This document shows, piece by piece, positions 35,220 through 47,320 of a DNA stretch of 64,000 nt. Position numbers and translations under genes: made by a program. Every line of letters begins with the position of its first letter. Position 1 is the stretch's first letter. Source of the stretch: Neostapfia colusana (Eukaryota; Streptophyta; Magnoliopsida; Poales; Poaceae); the NCBI GenBank assembly GCA_030760725.1, contig JASWHV010000001.1, forward strand, positions 70,577,683-70,641,682, in the 5' to 3' direction. The notes under the pieces were generated by a model that saw only the letters and a list, made by a program, of their open reading frames with translations, ran no database searches and was not told where the DNA came from.

Positions 35220-35239
35220 GAGTAGTAAAAAGCTACTCG
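35220..35239 (+). promoter_or_regulatory. Conserved LTR hairpin (element R)
   Basis: gagtag-taaaaag-ctactc keeps the stem while the loop differs from the other families. Confidence 0.5.
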
Positions 35240-36223
35240 CGAGAAAGGTCGAGTAACGGGGTTTACTCACGAGGAGTTGATGATAAGAGCACCCTCATGA
35301 AAAATGAGATGGGGACGGGGAGTTCCTGTAGGATGGAGCGCTCAAGGTTGTCTCGTCCTGCGATGGGTGTGACAATGCTTGGGACCACATTGGGCCTGGG
35401 CCGGGAGGGTAAGGCAAATGTGGAGGTTGGTTATTAGCCCCGTCTGTGTCAGTTAAGGACCGTGCGTATGTGGCCCTGCTGGACAAGATTGAGCTGTATT
35501 GGATATATAGTGGGGTATGGGACCCATGAAACTGATGTAACTCGATGGACCGTGATATAGAAACTCATCCTTCGCGTGGGAATGACATTGAGAAGGTGGG
35601 GGTGTAAATCCTTTAGCGGGCAACTTCGACGTGTCCGCGTAGAGGACCATCCTGCTCGGCGCGAAACATTTTTCTATGTCGGGGTGTCCTGTGAAAGGTT
35701 GCTGCATACAACATAAGAAACAGTGATTCTTTCGAGGCGGGTGTATGTGTCATGTATTCCGTGTTGTTATTGATTCGAATCAACATCGCTCGTGGAAGAG
35801 GATTGAGCATACTTTCCCACTGCACCGTGACGTAGTAAGAAGAGGAACTAAGTCTCTTAACATGTTGTTGATGGCTTAATCTTTGTATTGAAACCTTGAC
35901 TGAAGTAGATATAGTGTCAACTAAATTTCTATTCCACCTTAGGCTAGCAACATCGGGATAAGCGTTTCTTGTTTGATTGTGAACTTCCGGTGTTGTGAGG
36001 CATGAGGACCACTAAAATGAATGCTATGAGAATCTGAATATAAGGATCAAGTTTAGTCAAGCTTATTTTTCCAAAGTTCATATTCCTACCTTCTTACTAA
36101 TCCTGCATGTAGAGTTACCTGTTTAGGATTGACGGTTAGGACTTGCTGAGACTTAGTGCTCACAGTTGCTTCGTAGTTGTTTTTGCAGGTAGAAGGATGC
36201 CTGCTATGAAGATGGTTGATCGG

Positions 36224-36464
36224 TGAGACATCGAACCTCACGGTCTGCTCTAGTACTCTTCATGTTTTATGAATGAAAACGCTGGTCCACTGGTTTGCTT
36301 AATTGCAAAGGTGTGGAGCCTTCCGTCAGGTGGTGAATAACCCGATCATGTACCTTGAGACGTGGCTTGACTCAAGGACGACCCGTATGGGAATGGTACG
36401 GAGTGTATGTTTTTAGTACAATATGGACCTACCTGCAATAAAAATCCTTTTTGTGCAATATTAT
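36224..36464 (+). other. Element R leader fragment
   Basis: Short patches match the element B leader, such as tactcttcatgtt and gtaccttgagacgtg..t.actcaagga (compare 58081-58370). It is cut at 36464 by copia-2, whose left flank attat (36460-36464) is the expected target duplication. The other copy would lie right of the window. Confidence 0.65.
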
Positions 36465-37587
36465 TGTAGGATCGAAGAGCACGTGAAAAGCTACCAGAGG
36501 GGTGGTGAATGGTAGATTAAAACATTTTATGCGGAAGCTACAAAACCCCTCAGAAGAAAATCGATCTGATAAAGAAACCATGTTTGCGACTTTTTTGACG
36601 TATTCAAACGTGACTATACTAGTGGAGATTATAGATAATCAAGTCAATAAGACACTGCAACAAGAATCACGTGAAAACACTAAGTAGAACTTGTGTTATG
36701 ATAAAAAATTGGATGAATGTCAATCTGTACTACCCGATTTTAAAATCAGATCTGCAATGCTGCAAAGAAACTCTTGTAGATTTTAAACCACAAATCCAAT
36801 GACCATGAAATTTTTACAGATGATAGAAAATCAAGTTGTGAAGACAACTCAAAATGAATCACGTCAATTGGATCAGTAAAATGTGAGTTATGATCGAAAT
36901 ACCCAAGCAACGTCGGTCTGTCTAGAAACTCGCCGAGGAAAAACTTGTCTGAAACAAGTCGGACGAAAAAGGCACCAAAGCTCCTCTAAACTACGAATTT
37001 TATTGATCAAACTCAAAAGAAGCAGCCACAAGTCGTGCTCTCCACGAGCCTTGACCTCCCTTTCTTATATAACCAGCACTAAGGCCAACCCAATCCAAAC
37101 TAGGACTCCTACTCCTACTTGGATTCAAACTCAAACTTTCCAAAACTGCTCAAGACCTTACATGAGCACCTCACATAAGCATGTTGCAAACCATAGCAAT
37201 GTATTAGTCACCATAATCAGCCATAACACATCAAAAACATAGTAAGAGAGTACTAAGCAAACATTCCATTATCAAAGAAGCAAGTTCAAAACATTGAAAG
37301 TTAAAAACAGAGTGGCTGAAAATTAAACATTATGAAAGCAGCTGCTCTGCAGTGACAGTTACTCCTGAAATGCAATGAGAAAGTTCGGACAATCTAAAGT
37401 GAGTAAAGAGTAACAGTTACTCCCAAAAATACATTTATAAAGATCAACTGTGTCGACTCATGTGCAGCTCATGTGAGTGAAAGTTCGGACACTTCGAAGC
37501 GGGTATTTCGGTAATATTCAAAACATTGAATGTAAATCCTCACTTTTATTCTAATTGCCAATGTATTCAGTACACATAGGTCTCACA
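36465..37587 (-). repeat. Copia-2 3' LTR (minus strand), internally shortened
   Basis: On the plus strand it runs from tgtaggatcgaagagc to cctatgtgtactgaatac (reverse) and ends ...aggtctcaca. It is 1123 bp, against about 1.6 kb in the other copia LTRs. The block corresponding to about 44350-44870 of copia-1 is absent, joining gtaaggt directly to cttgagcag on the element strand. A TATA box (tatataag, minus strand) lies at 37064-37071. Confidence 0.85.
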
Positions 37588-38570
37588 ATCTCCCCTTGAT
37601 GAATGCACTGGCAACACCACTAGAATCCGAACATTGGCTCATTCACATGAAAAAGTTTTGAAAGCAAATTCCTTCCCCTTTTTGAAATAAAAAACTTAAT
37701 TGATAAGGAAATTTAAAAAAGAAACAAATTCTCCCCCTGAGAATAACGTGTAAAAACTCGTGAATGTGCAATATGTGACATATTTCTCCCCCTTTGACAA
37801 TGTATTCAGCAAGGTTCAAAAGAGAAATTTTAATTTGTTATGAGCATAATATGACATATACATATAAAACAGAGCTCATCCAAGCCATACTATCAAGTAA
37901 CTTACACTATCACATCAATAAGATACATAATGTAGAGTAAGCATGCTAGAGATTAAGTGTAATTTCAATTTAAGCAACTCATGATCTCCCTACCTCAACT
38001 ATTTCAAAAACCTAAAGGCATGACACATGTTCCTGCATTTTGTATTTTTCATTATTATTTAAAGCACACATTTTGATCATATGACATTTGCAAGAGATTA
38101 TACGCCGCATCAGCCTTATTCTAACCAACCAACCAAGCCTATGTCATTTGACAATCAAAATCTTAAGGACATGGTTTTAGTCATACACAACTCCTTCCAT
38201 GTTCATATCACAGTGCAATGATAAGCAATATCAAAACAAGAAGTGTGATGCATGCATATCCTCTTAATCTTTTCAGATTTTTCATTTGATCAGAAAAGCT
38301 CAACATGAAGGCTATTGATTGATTAATTTTTCATGATTAAAAGCACTTGTGAGCATGCAACAAGTTCAAAACAGCAAGGAAGTTCAATCATGACCAGATT
38401 TACTGTGAGTAATTATTCAAATTACTAGTCATGACAAAAAATACAACATATATAACATAGGTATTGTAGTAAGAACTTTCAACATGTAAAATGAATCACA
38501 AAATCATATATGTACGAAACACTTATGCTCATATTATCTTTTAATTTTAGATTAACACATATACTTCCCA
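37588..38570 (-). other. Copia-2 3' non-coding region with polypurine tracts
   Basis: No coding frame. Next to the LTR is the polypurine tract (reverse of atctccccttgatgaatgc). Two more purine runs of the same kind lie at about 37731 and 37785 (ctccccctga, ctccccctttgaca), as in copia-1. Confidence 0.7.
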
Positions 38571-39433
38571 AGTTGCAAAACTCCCCCTCAATCTAAGTCA
38601 TGAAAATTCATAACCCCTATTTCACTACGAGTGAATGAAAAACAAGTGAAATCCCAAGGGTTTGTAAAAATGTCAGCCAATTGATGTTCGGTGTCTACAT
38701 GGTGGAGCACAATGTTTCCTTTTTCAATATTATCATGGAGAAAGTGCTACCTAATGTCAATGTGCTTTGTTGTAGAATGTTGCATGAGGTTTTTAGCAAC
38801 ACAAATGGCACCAGTGTTGTCACAAAACAGCGGAACACTATCTAAATACACCCCATAGTCCGTAAGTGTTTGAACAATCCATAAAATTTGTGAGCAAGCA
38901 TTAGCAGCAGCTACATATTCAGATTCGGCTGTGGATTGTGCAATTGAATTTTGTTTTCTAAAGAACCAAGCAACAAGTGAATTACCAGAAAAACGATAAG
39001 CACCCGAAGTACTTTTCCTATCAATCCTTCAACCCCCAAAATCATAATCTGAAAAAGCTTTCAAAGTAACAGTTGAGGAAGAAGGAATAAAAATGCCAAA
39101 TTCTTTAGTTCCATGTAAGTATGTGAGAATCCTTTTGATGGCTTGATGACGTGAAGCACGTGGGGAAGGTTAAAATCGTGCACAAAGACATACGCTGAAT
39201 TGTATGCCCGGTCTTGATGCCATGAGGTACAAAAGTGACCCGATCATGCTTCTAAATTATTTTTGATCCATGGGTTCACCATCTTCGTCAAGTTCAAGTG
39301 TTGTTGATGTTCCATTGGTTTCCAAAGAGGCTTGCTTTTTTCCATGTTGAAGCGCTTAAGGAGGTCTTTTGTATACTTCGTTTGATGCACAAAAATTTCT
39401 TCTGTGGTTTGCTTGATTTGCAGCCCCAGAAAG
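38571..39433 (-). pseudogene. Copia-2 RT C-terminus and RNase H remnant
   Basis: A degraded minus-strand pol end homologous to copia-1 50200-51040. The recognisable stretch GLQIKQT, then VHQTKYTKDLLKRFN, lies at about 39340-39430. The RNase H part is recognisable only in pieces across several frames. The sequence is cut at 39433 by element B. The rest of copia-2 (most of pol, gag and the 5' LTR) must lie right of the window if it survives. Confidence 0.75.
39429..39433. repeat. Expected target site duplication of element B (left)
   Basis: gaaag directly precedes the TG end of the B LTR. The matching copy would lie beyond base 64000 and cannot be checked. Confidence 0.4.
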
Positions 39434-40580
39434 TGTGGCGGACCGGAATCCGCCCATCCAGGAACACAGAGGGTGGTGCCACGCGATGCGACACCCGACA
39501 GCACACATCATAAGGACATATTATATTACATGGGAAAGCAAACTGAATGTACAAAGTAGTACAATACTCAGTTACAAACTATTGTTTTTATTACACAGCG
39601 GAAGTCTACACTATACAACTCACGCCACCTATCTAGCAAAAGTCGGTTGCCCAGCCCTAGGGCAACCCACACTAGCTGCACGTCTCAGCTCAGCGCGGCG
39701 TGTACGGCTCCCACTCAGCCGTGGTCCCCGACGGAGGGTAAACCTCGCCGGTAGACTCGTACTCCGAGTCCGTGGGTGGCTCCTCACCTGAAAAACACTT
39801 AAGCAGCAACCGTGAGCACGAGGGCTCAACAAGGCTTAACCGACTCACCTAAGCATGAAACTCTACATGAGGTGTACAATGACATAGGATAGTAATGTTA
39901 CAGCAAATGGACACGCCTACAAGTTCATCCTTACTTCATCTTTTAGCAACAAGTTAACGGTTCAGAAATCTGAAATTTAGTAAGCAGTATTTGGTGGCAC
40001 ACATGTAGCAATAAAATTATATCAATCAGCAATATTGAATCATCATATTTCATACATTAGCCTACGTCATGACTCAGTGACCAAGACCGCGAGGGATGGC
40101 GAATCGACTCGATATACACCTATAGGGAAACCCAAAGAGCACGTCACGTACGCCCACCCGTGGAGCTGCACAGCACGCTCACTCGATGTCGTACGGGACA
40201 ACCTTTCACCCAACAGCCCAAACGTCGAACCGGTCGCACCGAAACGAGCAGGAGGTTCCCCACACGGAGCATCTCTCTATGCCCGTTGGCAGATTTCCAC
40301 CTTGCTGCCCTCAACCTACACCTATAAATCGGTGTGCTATGCCTCGACGCCCGGAGGTTTAGGCTACATCGGTTTATCGGGGCCCATATATCCGATATGC
40401 CTTCGGTACGTTCAAACTTGATCAGCGTGGGCCGCACACGGATCGGTCCTCAATCGACACGGACAGGGCCGCGCACACAAGACTTCCTCTTGCTGCGCCC
40501 TAGCCCCTGCCTAGTCTCATTTTCATTACTAAAGTGATCTCACATCACTCAACCGAACCCGTGTGTCCCAATCCTATCTC

Positions 40581-40604
40581 GTGAGTAGATTCCAACTACT
40601 CGAC
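40581..40604 (-). promoter_or_regulatory. Conserved LTR hairpin (element B)
   Basis: gagtag-attccaa-ctactc stem, repeated in the right LTR at about 61141-61166 and equivalent to the hairpins of A, P and R. Confidence 0.5.
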
Positions 40605-40782
40605 TTGTACCAAAGTCCTATGAAACATTAAGCATAGCCTGTCTACTCGAGGTCTTGGACACTACCCTAACTCTTATGGAAAATTGCTGGTCATGCAAGT
40701 GGGGTTTTCATCCATCCTACACCTAATGCACACATACACTTCACACTACGTATGTAAACCAAAGAAAAACTTTATAAAAGGC

Positions 40783-40807
40783 TTAATGCAAACCGGGGCT
40801 TGCCTTG
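40783..40807 (-). promoter_or_regulatory. Donor-like conserved LTR motif (element B)
   Basis: On the element strand CAAGGCAAGCCCCGG followed by TTTGCATTAA. The right LTR copy is at 61345-61369. Confidence 0.45.
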
Positions 40808-43598
40808 TTGCTGCTAGTTAGGGGTTAGTTCTTCTTCCGGAAGTAGGAAGTCGAGTACCTCCGGAGCCTCCTCGCCTTCAGCGACTACACGTTAATAAAA
40901 TACTACATGTTAATGAATATGCACATGAGTTCATTGTAATGTTTCTGCTACTTGTTCTAATACACATTTTTAACAACTGGAACTCTGTTCAAGAATTTAA
41001 AATGAAACTGGGGCTAGTGGTTTGGGCTTGGACCTAAGCACATGATTAAGTGCTAAGTGGTTATCCCCCTCTTCAACATTAATCACCTCAAGTGGTTAAA
41101 CAGAGCAGGGGTGATCCAGAGCTCCAATGGAGCTGAGAATTTTTGTGTGAGTTCCTTGTCACAAGAAAACCCTATGGACCAGAATATAGCACTTTTCATT
41201 GAGTGGTTTGTTCAGAATAATTCTTTTAGCAATTAAGCAAGGAAGAATTAATTCTGAGATCACACCCCTGTTCATTCCAAACTTAGTGAATTATAATTTC
41301 AATTATAGCTCATAGAGTTTGAATGAATTTTCCTAGTATTGTTGGAGCTAAGATTTGCCCAGAACTGAATTTCCAAGTTTTGGAAATTCTCTGAAAAAGT
41401 TTCTGTATTCAAATGAACACAGCACCTTCAAATTTGAATTGCTCTGATCAAATCAACTCCAAATGGTCTGAAACTTTTACAGGGATTTACTAACATCCTA
41501 AGGAATGTTCTGGCAAAACTTGAGGATTTTTGGATGAACCAAACTCACTCTAAAATTCTTTTACTGAAAAGTTTCAAAGAATTTTCCAGAATTAAATAAT
41601 GGTTTTCATACAAATTGGGTTGCATATTTGGATATATCTATGCAAGATGAATCCAGCCCAATTTGAATCACTAAATTTGGAGCTTCCTAGCAAAAGTTAT
41701 GAATTTCTAAATTTTGAGTGGAAACTGGAATTGTTTTGCTATTGGAAAAGAACCTGGGCCCACTCTTTAAATCTCAGCCAGTGAGAACCGAGAACACACA
41801 GGGTTACTGGGTTTCCCCCCGGTGTATCCACAAAAGATCGGCAGCCACAGAGGATCTCAGCTCTACCGCCGAGTGGCTGACAGGTGGGGCCGGCGCCTCG
41901 TCTTCAACCTCCCGCTCCCCTTTTCCCGCGCGCGCCTCACTCGCCGGTGTTCCTCCCCCCCTCGGTTCCTCCTTCCTAAGCCATCTCCCGGCCTGGTTTT
42001 CACCGCCTAGGGGTTTTGAGGGTCGGGGAAACCGTTCCCGGGGTCGTTGTGAGCTCTAACGGTCCACAGAAGTCGGGCGACGGACGGCGGCTTCGGACCG
42101 AGTCCGGCGATGTCGGCCGTCCTCTCTGCTGGCTTAATTTCCCGTCTCTTTCGCTCTAGAGCATCAGTGGCTCATGGCAAAGGACGTACCGTACGCCAAA
42201 GAGCTTGGAAAATCCTCCAAACCCCATGTCACCGTGCGCCCTAGTTGAAAATCGGCGGCAGAGGGTAAAACTTGAATAACACCGTGGTGGCTCCACAATT
42301 CTCAGTTCTTTTCAGCCTCGGCAACTCACACCGAGGTCTGTGGCCTACCCTATGACTAGAATGGCCAGAGAACACATATGGATCATGAATTTTGGAAAAT
42401 CTACCCCCCTGGCCTATGGACATGTCCTCGGTGTTCCGCAAATTCCCGTGGCTCCCATGGAGGGATGGACTAGGGCTTTTGGCAGCGTGAAGAGGAGGAG
42501 TAGGCGCACCTTTTTGCTATTCAACTCGGGGTGTGATGTGCTCTGTATTGCCGGGACGTCGAGGAGGCCCGGCGGCGGCACAAACTGAAACTTCCAATGA
42601 CAGTTCCTGTTGTGCGCCACACACAGAAGATGAGGGGCTGGCTTGGCAGCTCGGTGAGGTCTAGCAGAGTCCTGCGCACACGCTCACGATCACCAGTGGT
42701 CACGGGAGGTCCTAGGGGTGCCGAGCGACGTGCGGGCGCGAAGATTGGTCGGCGTTAAGAGTTTTCCGGCCTGGTGCGGCTGCTCTCGGGGGAAAAATGG
42801 GGAGAAGCCGAAGTGGAGTACTCGGTTTGCTTCACTGAGGTGTTACACATGAGAAGCATCGAGCGTAGGGGGTGGCACGTCGATGCCTCGGTGGCTCGCC
42901 GCCTCTCCCAGTCCTTGCGCGCGAAGCAGAGACCCGGCTGCAGCAACCGACTGAAACACTCGTATGTGCAGCTGACATGTGGGCCTCCCCTTTTCTTCTT
43001 TTTCCAGATTTTCTCAATTCTGTGGTGCCAAAATATCCCCAGCTACTCACACTTTAATGTGGGACTTAGTCACCAAGTCTTAGTTTGAATTTGAATCCTC
43101 AAATTTGAAATTTGGTTGGCCCAATTTGCTTCATATTTAAACTGAATTTCAAACTCAGTTTTGAATTATTGCAAATTTGGCTTCCGACAAGATGAACTCC
43201 AGTGGGGATGAAAATTGGTGGGCTAACTCAGAAAAATGTGCTGAGTTTTGAATATGAAGCTAACTTTTGAATTTGAGTGATGGAAGTTGCTGCAATTTGA
43301 ATTTACATTCAAATTGGCCTCTTTTTCAAATACCTCCAAAAGTGCCCCAAAAAGTGTTGGATTTGCATGAAATTTGGCTTCAACCTTCCCAAGACTTTTC
43401 AAGTCCTAGGGGTGAGCTCAACCTCTCATGTTCATTGTAGAAATCCTACTTTGTGAGAGTAAAGGCTTTCCCCTCTAATCACTCTTTTGATGGAGGTTAC
43501 TTGCTCTTCAAAATCTTTCCTAAGATATTCACCACAAAAACTGTGGTGTTGTGAGGTGAAGAAAAGTTTTTACAAGTCCCTTTTCTTGGGCTTTTACA

Positions 43599-43615
43599 TC
43601 CCTCCCCCCTTAAAA
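43599..43615 (-). other. Polypurine tract of element B
   Basis: On the element strand TTTTAAGGGGGGAGGGA, immediately before the 3' LTR. Confidence 0.85.
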
Positions 43616-43631
43616 GAATCTCGTCCCGAGA

Positions 43632-43955
43632 TTACAAAACAAGAGACAGCGATGTAATAGGGACTAACCCGTGTTGAGATGCCATGAACTCTGGGTAATT
43701 TGAGCGGAATTCCTCGCTCTCCCACGCCGCTTCTTCGGCGGTGTGGTTGCTCCAGAGTATTTTGTAGAACCACAACGTTCTGCTACACATGGTTCGGGCT
43801 TTCTCATCATGAATTTCCACCGGATACTCATCATATGTCAAATCCGGTTTCAGCTCGCCGATGTCTTCAGTAGGAACAGCAGCTGTATGCTTTAAACATT
43901 TTCGCAGTTGCGAAACATGGAAAACATCATGGACACCAGCAAGGGATGCCGGTAG
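43632..43955 (-). pseudogene. Integrase C-terminus and chromodomain, element B
   Basis: The last part of element B pol. In order: LPASLAGVHDVFHVSQLRKCLK, an acidic linker, then a complete chromodomain (YPVEIHDEKAR, LWFYKILWSNH, EEAAWESEE), ending at a stop at 43632. The frame is intact and confirms that the Cys codon after SQLRK is the normal state, which element A has lost. It continues, across the copia-1 insertion, from the integrase at 53655. Removing copia-1 and one target duplication rejoins the frame exactly (YRVE to LPAS). Confidence 0.88.
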
Positions 43956-43960
43956 CTCCA
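43956..43960. repeat. Target site duplication of copia-1 (left)
   Basis: ctcca, repeated exactly at 53655-53659. Confidence 0.95.
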
Positions 43961-44952
43961 TGTGAGACCTATGTGTGCTGAATACATTGGCAATTAGGAT
44001 AAAAGTTAGCATTAACATTCAAAGTTTTGAATACTGCCAAAACATTCTTCTGTGGCAAGGTCCGAAAACTTCTTTGTTAGGTCCGCCAAGTGTTGGCAAG
44101 GTCCGACGCAAGGTCCGGAGAGCTTCTGTAAGGTCCGGAGCTTGTTTTTAGGGAGCTCCCGTGAAGTTCAACTCGTAGAACTGCAGCGTCTTGTTTTTGC
44201 TTTTAACTCGCAATGTTTCAAACTTGCTTTATGGGAAGGTTTGCTTAGTATTAATTTGCTAAGTTTTTGGTGTGTTTTGGTGGTTATGGCTGTTATCATT
44301 TGATATGGTTTGCAACATGCTTATGTGACGTGCTCATGTAAGGTGTTGTGGTTTTCGAACTAACGTGAGTCAAGTCGAGGACTTGTGCTCGGAAGAATTG
44401 GTTGTTTATTCATGTGCAGGTGTTGCTTGAGTTCAAGACATGGCTGGTGACGGGATCCTTGGACTAGTCTCAGGGAGGAAATGAGGTTCCAACAACCAAG
44501 TTCGGGAGGAGCTGTGGTTGAGTTGATCGGGAGGTCGCGCAGCATGTTTGGATCAAGGGCAGTGCATATGAAGGTTGCGTGTACGTCGTTGGAAGGTGTT
44601 TGCACGTGTGCAAGGAGTGCATGGATGTGGAAACATTGTTCCAAGGCGTGATGAAGAGAAGTGGACGAAAAGAATTGGTCGGAAAGGTCCAACCGGCTGG
44701 ATTGCGTACTCAGGCTGAGGCTGAGTCGGATATGGCTCAAATTCGGAAGATTTGAGTTGGTTATGATAGGATTTCGTGCTAGGCACGAAGTTGAGTTGTT
44801 TTAGTAATGTTTAGGACGTTCCTAAGGTGTTTGGAAGTCTCACGATTGCTTCTATCTGCGAATAGGAGAGTCCTGAGCAGTTATGGTAAGTTAGGATACG
44901 AGTCCAATTAGGAGTAGGAGTCCTAGATTGGATTGATTAGCCTGAGGGCTGG

Positions 44953-44960
44953 CTATAAAA
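44953..44960 (+). promoter_or_regulatory. TATA box, copia-1 5' LTR
   Basis: tataaaag in the context ggctataaaagcaaggg, conserved in the 3' LTR (53043-53050). It is the likely promoter of the genomic transcript. Confidence 0.75.
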
Positions 44961-45023
44961 GCAAGGGAGGCCAGAGCTCTCGTGGGTAGAGAACTTTGGG
45001 CTGTTCCTCTTGTGTTTCTATTG

Positions 45024-45029
45024 AATAAA
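45024..45029 (+). terminator. Polyadenylation signal, copia-1 5' LTR
   Basis: aataaa about 70 bp after the TATA box. The functional copy would be the one in the 3' LTR (53113-53118). Confidence 0.6.
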
Positions 45030-45566
45030 GTTCATAGTTTCGAGGAGCTTTTGTGCCTTGTTCGTCCGATTTGTTTTTCGTCAAGTATTTCTCGCCGAGT
45101 TTCTGGACAGACCGACGTTGCTTAAGTGTTTCGTTCATAACTCGAGTTTTACAGATCCGATTGACGTGATTCTTTTTGTGTTGTCTTTACAACTCAATTA
45201 TCTATCATCTGTGAAATTTTCACGAGCTTCGGATCTGTAGTTTTTGAGATACACGAGTTTCTTTGCAGCGTTGCAGATCTGTTTTATATCGGGTAGAACA
45301 GATTGATCTTCGTTTAATGTTTTGATCGTATCTCAAGTTTTACTTCGTGTTTTCAAGTGATTCTTGTTGCATTAGATCCGTGACTTGATTCTATACCTCT
45401 CTACTTGATTTGTCACGGTTGAACACGTTTGAAAACACTTGCACACACGGTTTCTTTAAAAGATTGATTTTTTGCTGAGGGGTTTTTGTTGTTTCCGCTG
45501 CGAAAAGTTTTAATCTACCATTCACCCCCCTCTGGTAGCTTTTCACGTGCTCTTCGATCCTACAAT

Positions 45567-45579
45567 TGGTATCAGAGCC
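45567..45579 (+). other. Primer binding site, copia-1
   Basis: tggtatcagagcc, complementary to initiator tRNA-Met, two bases after the 5' LTR. Confidence 0.92.
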
Positions 45580-45625
45580 AATGTGCTCTAATCTTTGTGA
45601 TTTGCACGTGTTTTGACTAACCATC

Positions 45626-47320
45626 ATGGAGAAGTACTCCGCAAAACCTTGTGTGTTCAATGGCATCGATTTTCAGGTTTGGAAGGCGTGGATGGAGGCC
45701 TACATACAGGCGCAAGGCTTCGCCATATGGGAAAAGGTCTACCGGAACTTCGATGTACCACCCAACGATCAAGTTACGGCTGCGAACATGAGAGATGTTG
45801 ACAACAACAACAAGGCTCGCAACTTGATCATCCAAGGATTGACTCAAAGCGACTTCGACCGTGTTGCACACCTCCGATTTGCATATGATGTTTGGAAAGC
45901 TCTTTGTGACTACCATGAAGGATCCAATACGATCAAGGAGGTAAGGCAAGATATGTTCAAGAAAGAATACATGCTTTTTGAGATGCAACCTGGTGAGTCA
46001 ATTGACGACCTTTTTGCTCGCTTTAATAAAATTCTCAGCAACTTGCGTAGTGTCAATGTTAACTTTTCAGATGCTGAAAATGCTAGACAATTGTTAGGAG
46101 CATTAGATATGTCAATTTGGGAGATGAAAGTTACATCTATTCGTGAATCTACTGTCATGAGTTCTCTTACTTTAGACGTGCTTTATTCTAAATTGAAAAC
46201 TCATGAAATTGACATCATCTCACGTAAAAACCCCAACAAGTCTATTGCATTTGTTTCGCAACGTGACATGTCCAGTTCTAGTCAATCATCATCTAGTGGT
46301 GCACTCTCTTTGCTGTCCTCTCTAACCCTTGAACAGATTGAAGAGTTTCCAGAGGAGGAGCTTGCACTCATCTCTACTCGGTTCTCAAAAGCATTGCAAA
46401 ATGTGAGAACTAGAAGGAGAGGAAGCTCCGGACCTCAACGATGTTTTGAATGTGGTAAGACAGGACATTTTCGTACGGAGTGCCCTAACCTTTCAGGTCC
46501 GACTTCACGTGAAGAAAAGCAAACAAGGCCGAAGAAATTGTTTGCAAAGAATAAGAAGAAGAAAGATTTATCAATGTGCAACATAGTGCATAGTATGATC
46601 TCTGCACTTCAAGATTTTGGCTCAAGTGATGTGGACACCGGTAGTGATGAAGATGAAGAAGCTATGGCAAATATGTGCTGCATGGCGAGCAAGTCAAGTT
46701 CAAGCTCCGAGGAGGCAGAACACAACTGCGACGATGAAGAGGTATGTCCCACTTGCGAAGAAATGTGTGATGCTATTTCTCGTGCCACTGTTATATTAAA
46801 GAAAAAGGATAAAAAACTTAGGAACAATGCTGTTAAAATTGAATCACTAGAATCTGAAATTAATCGTTTAAAAACTTTGATTCCTAGTGATGATTCTTGT
46901 TCCTCATGTGATTTAATTTATGAACAATTATCCTCTTTAAGAAGTGCACAAGCATCTACACTTGATAAACTTGAACTTGAAATTGAAAAGAACAAAGAGC
47001 TTGCTGCACTTAATGATAAAAATTTGAAAGATGCTTGTTGTTCTACAATTGATTTGCATTGTTCTTCATGTGATGATCTGAATAAGAAACTAAATGATGC
47101 TATGAATGAGATTTCTATTTTGAACATTGCTATACGTGTGCATGAAGTTAAATATTGTTCAAATTGCAAACTAAAAGGAAAAACTTCATGTGAAAACTGC
47201 TTTGATCTGTCCAATAAACTTGATGACATGCATAGGACACTAGATCGGTTTTCTAATGCAAATAAGAACCTAAACTTGCTGCTGAATTTTCCAAGTCTTG
47301 TAATGATAAAACTGGTTTAG
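45626..47320 (+). pseudogene. Copia-1 gag
   Basis: ATG at 45626 opens a 564-residue frame. Residues 1-220 form the copia gag core (WKAWMEAYIQ, ARNLIIQGL, VWKALCDYHEG). A nucleocapsid zinc knuckle CFECGKTGHFRTEC follows at about residues 273-286. A Lys-rich patch and acidic stretch lead into a long coiled coil (about residues 385-550) with repeated Cys pairs (CSSCD, CSNCK). The frame normally continues into pol as one polyprotein. Here a 1-base shift near 47276-47290 ends it with a short false tail and moves the following codons into another frame. Confidence 0.88.

Larger units (their letters stand above)
32386..36223 (+). repeat. Element R LTR (gypsy, plus strand), end deleted
   Basis: It starts tgtaacagccctaac directly after the P primer site. 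It carries the same landmarks as other gypsy LTRs here: donor-like motif (35014-35037), hairpin (35220-35239), and the tgctgagacttagtgctca element followed by ttgtttttgcag (36177-36188). The true LTR end and primer site are missing: at about 36223 the sequence jumps into leader-like sequence. Open frames at 32866-33908 read through the GC-rich LTR and are not genes. Confidence 0.7.
39434..43598 (-). repeat. Element B left LTR (3' LTR)
   Basis: 4165 bp from tgtggcggacc to cttttaca on the plus strand, followed by a polypurine tract (reverse strand). It matches the split right LTR (56869-57767 inverted, plus 60891-64000). Landmarks: hairpin 40581-40604, donor-like motif 40783-40807, acceptor-like stretch around 39788-39800. 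GC-rich frames such as 41718-42059 or 42774-43088 are LTR sequence, not genes. Confidence 0.88.
43961..45564 (+). repeat. Copia-1 5' LTR
   Basis: tgtgagacc to cgatcctaca, 1604 bp. U3 has clustered aaggtccg repeats (44055-44140), then a TATA box and poly(A) signal. Confidence 0.95.

Noticed and set aside
44360..44740. Antisense frame conserved in copia LTRs (also 52449-52829 and 31163-31445)
   Set aside because: Similarity simply follows the nucleotide identity of the LTRs. Amino-acid changes between copia-1 and the solo LTR are spread without a bias to silent positions.
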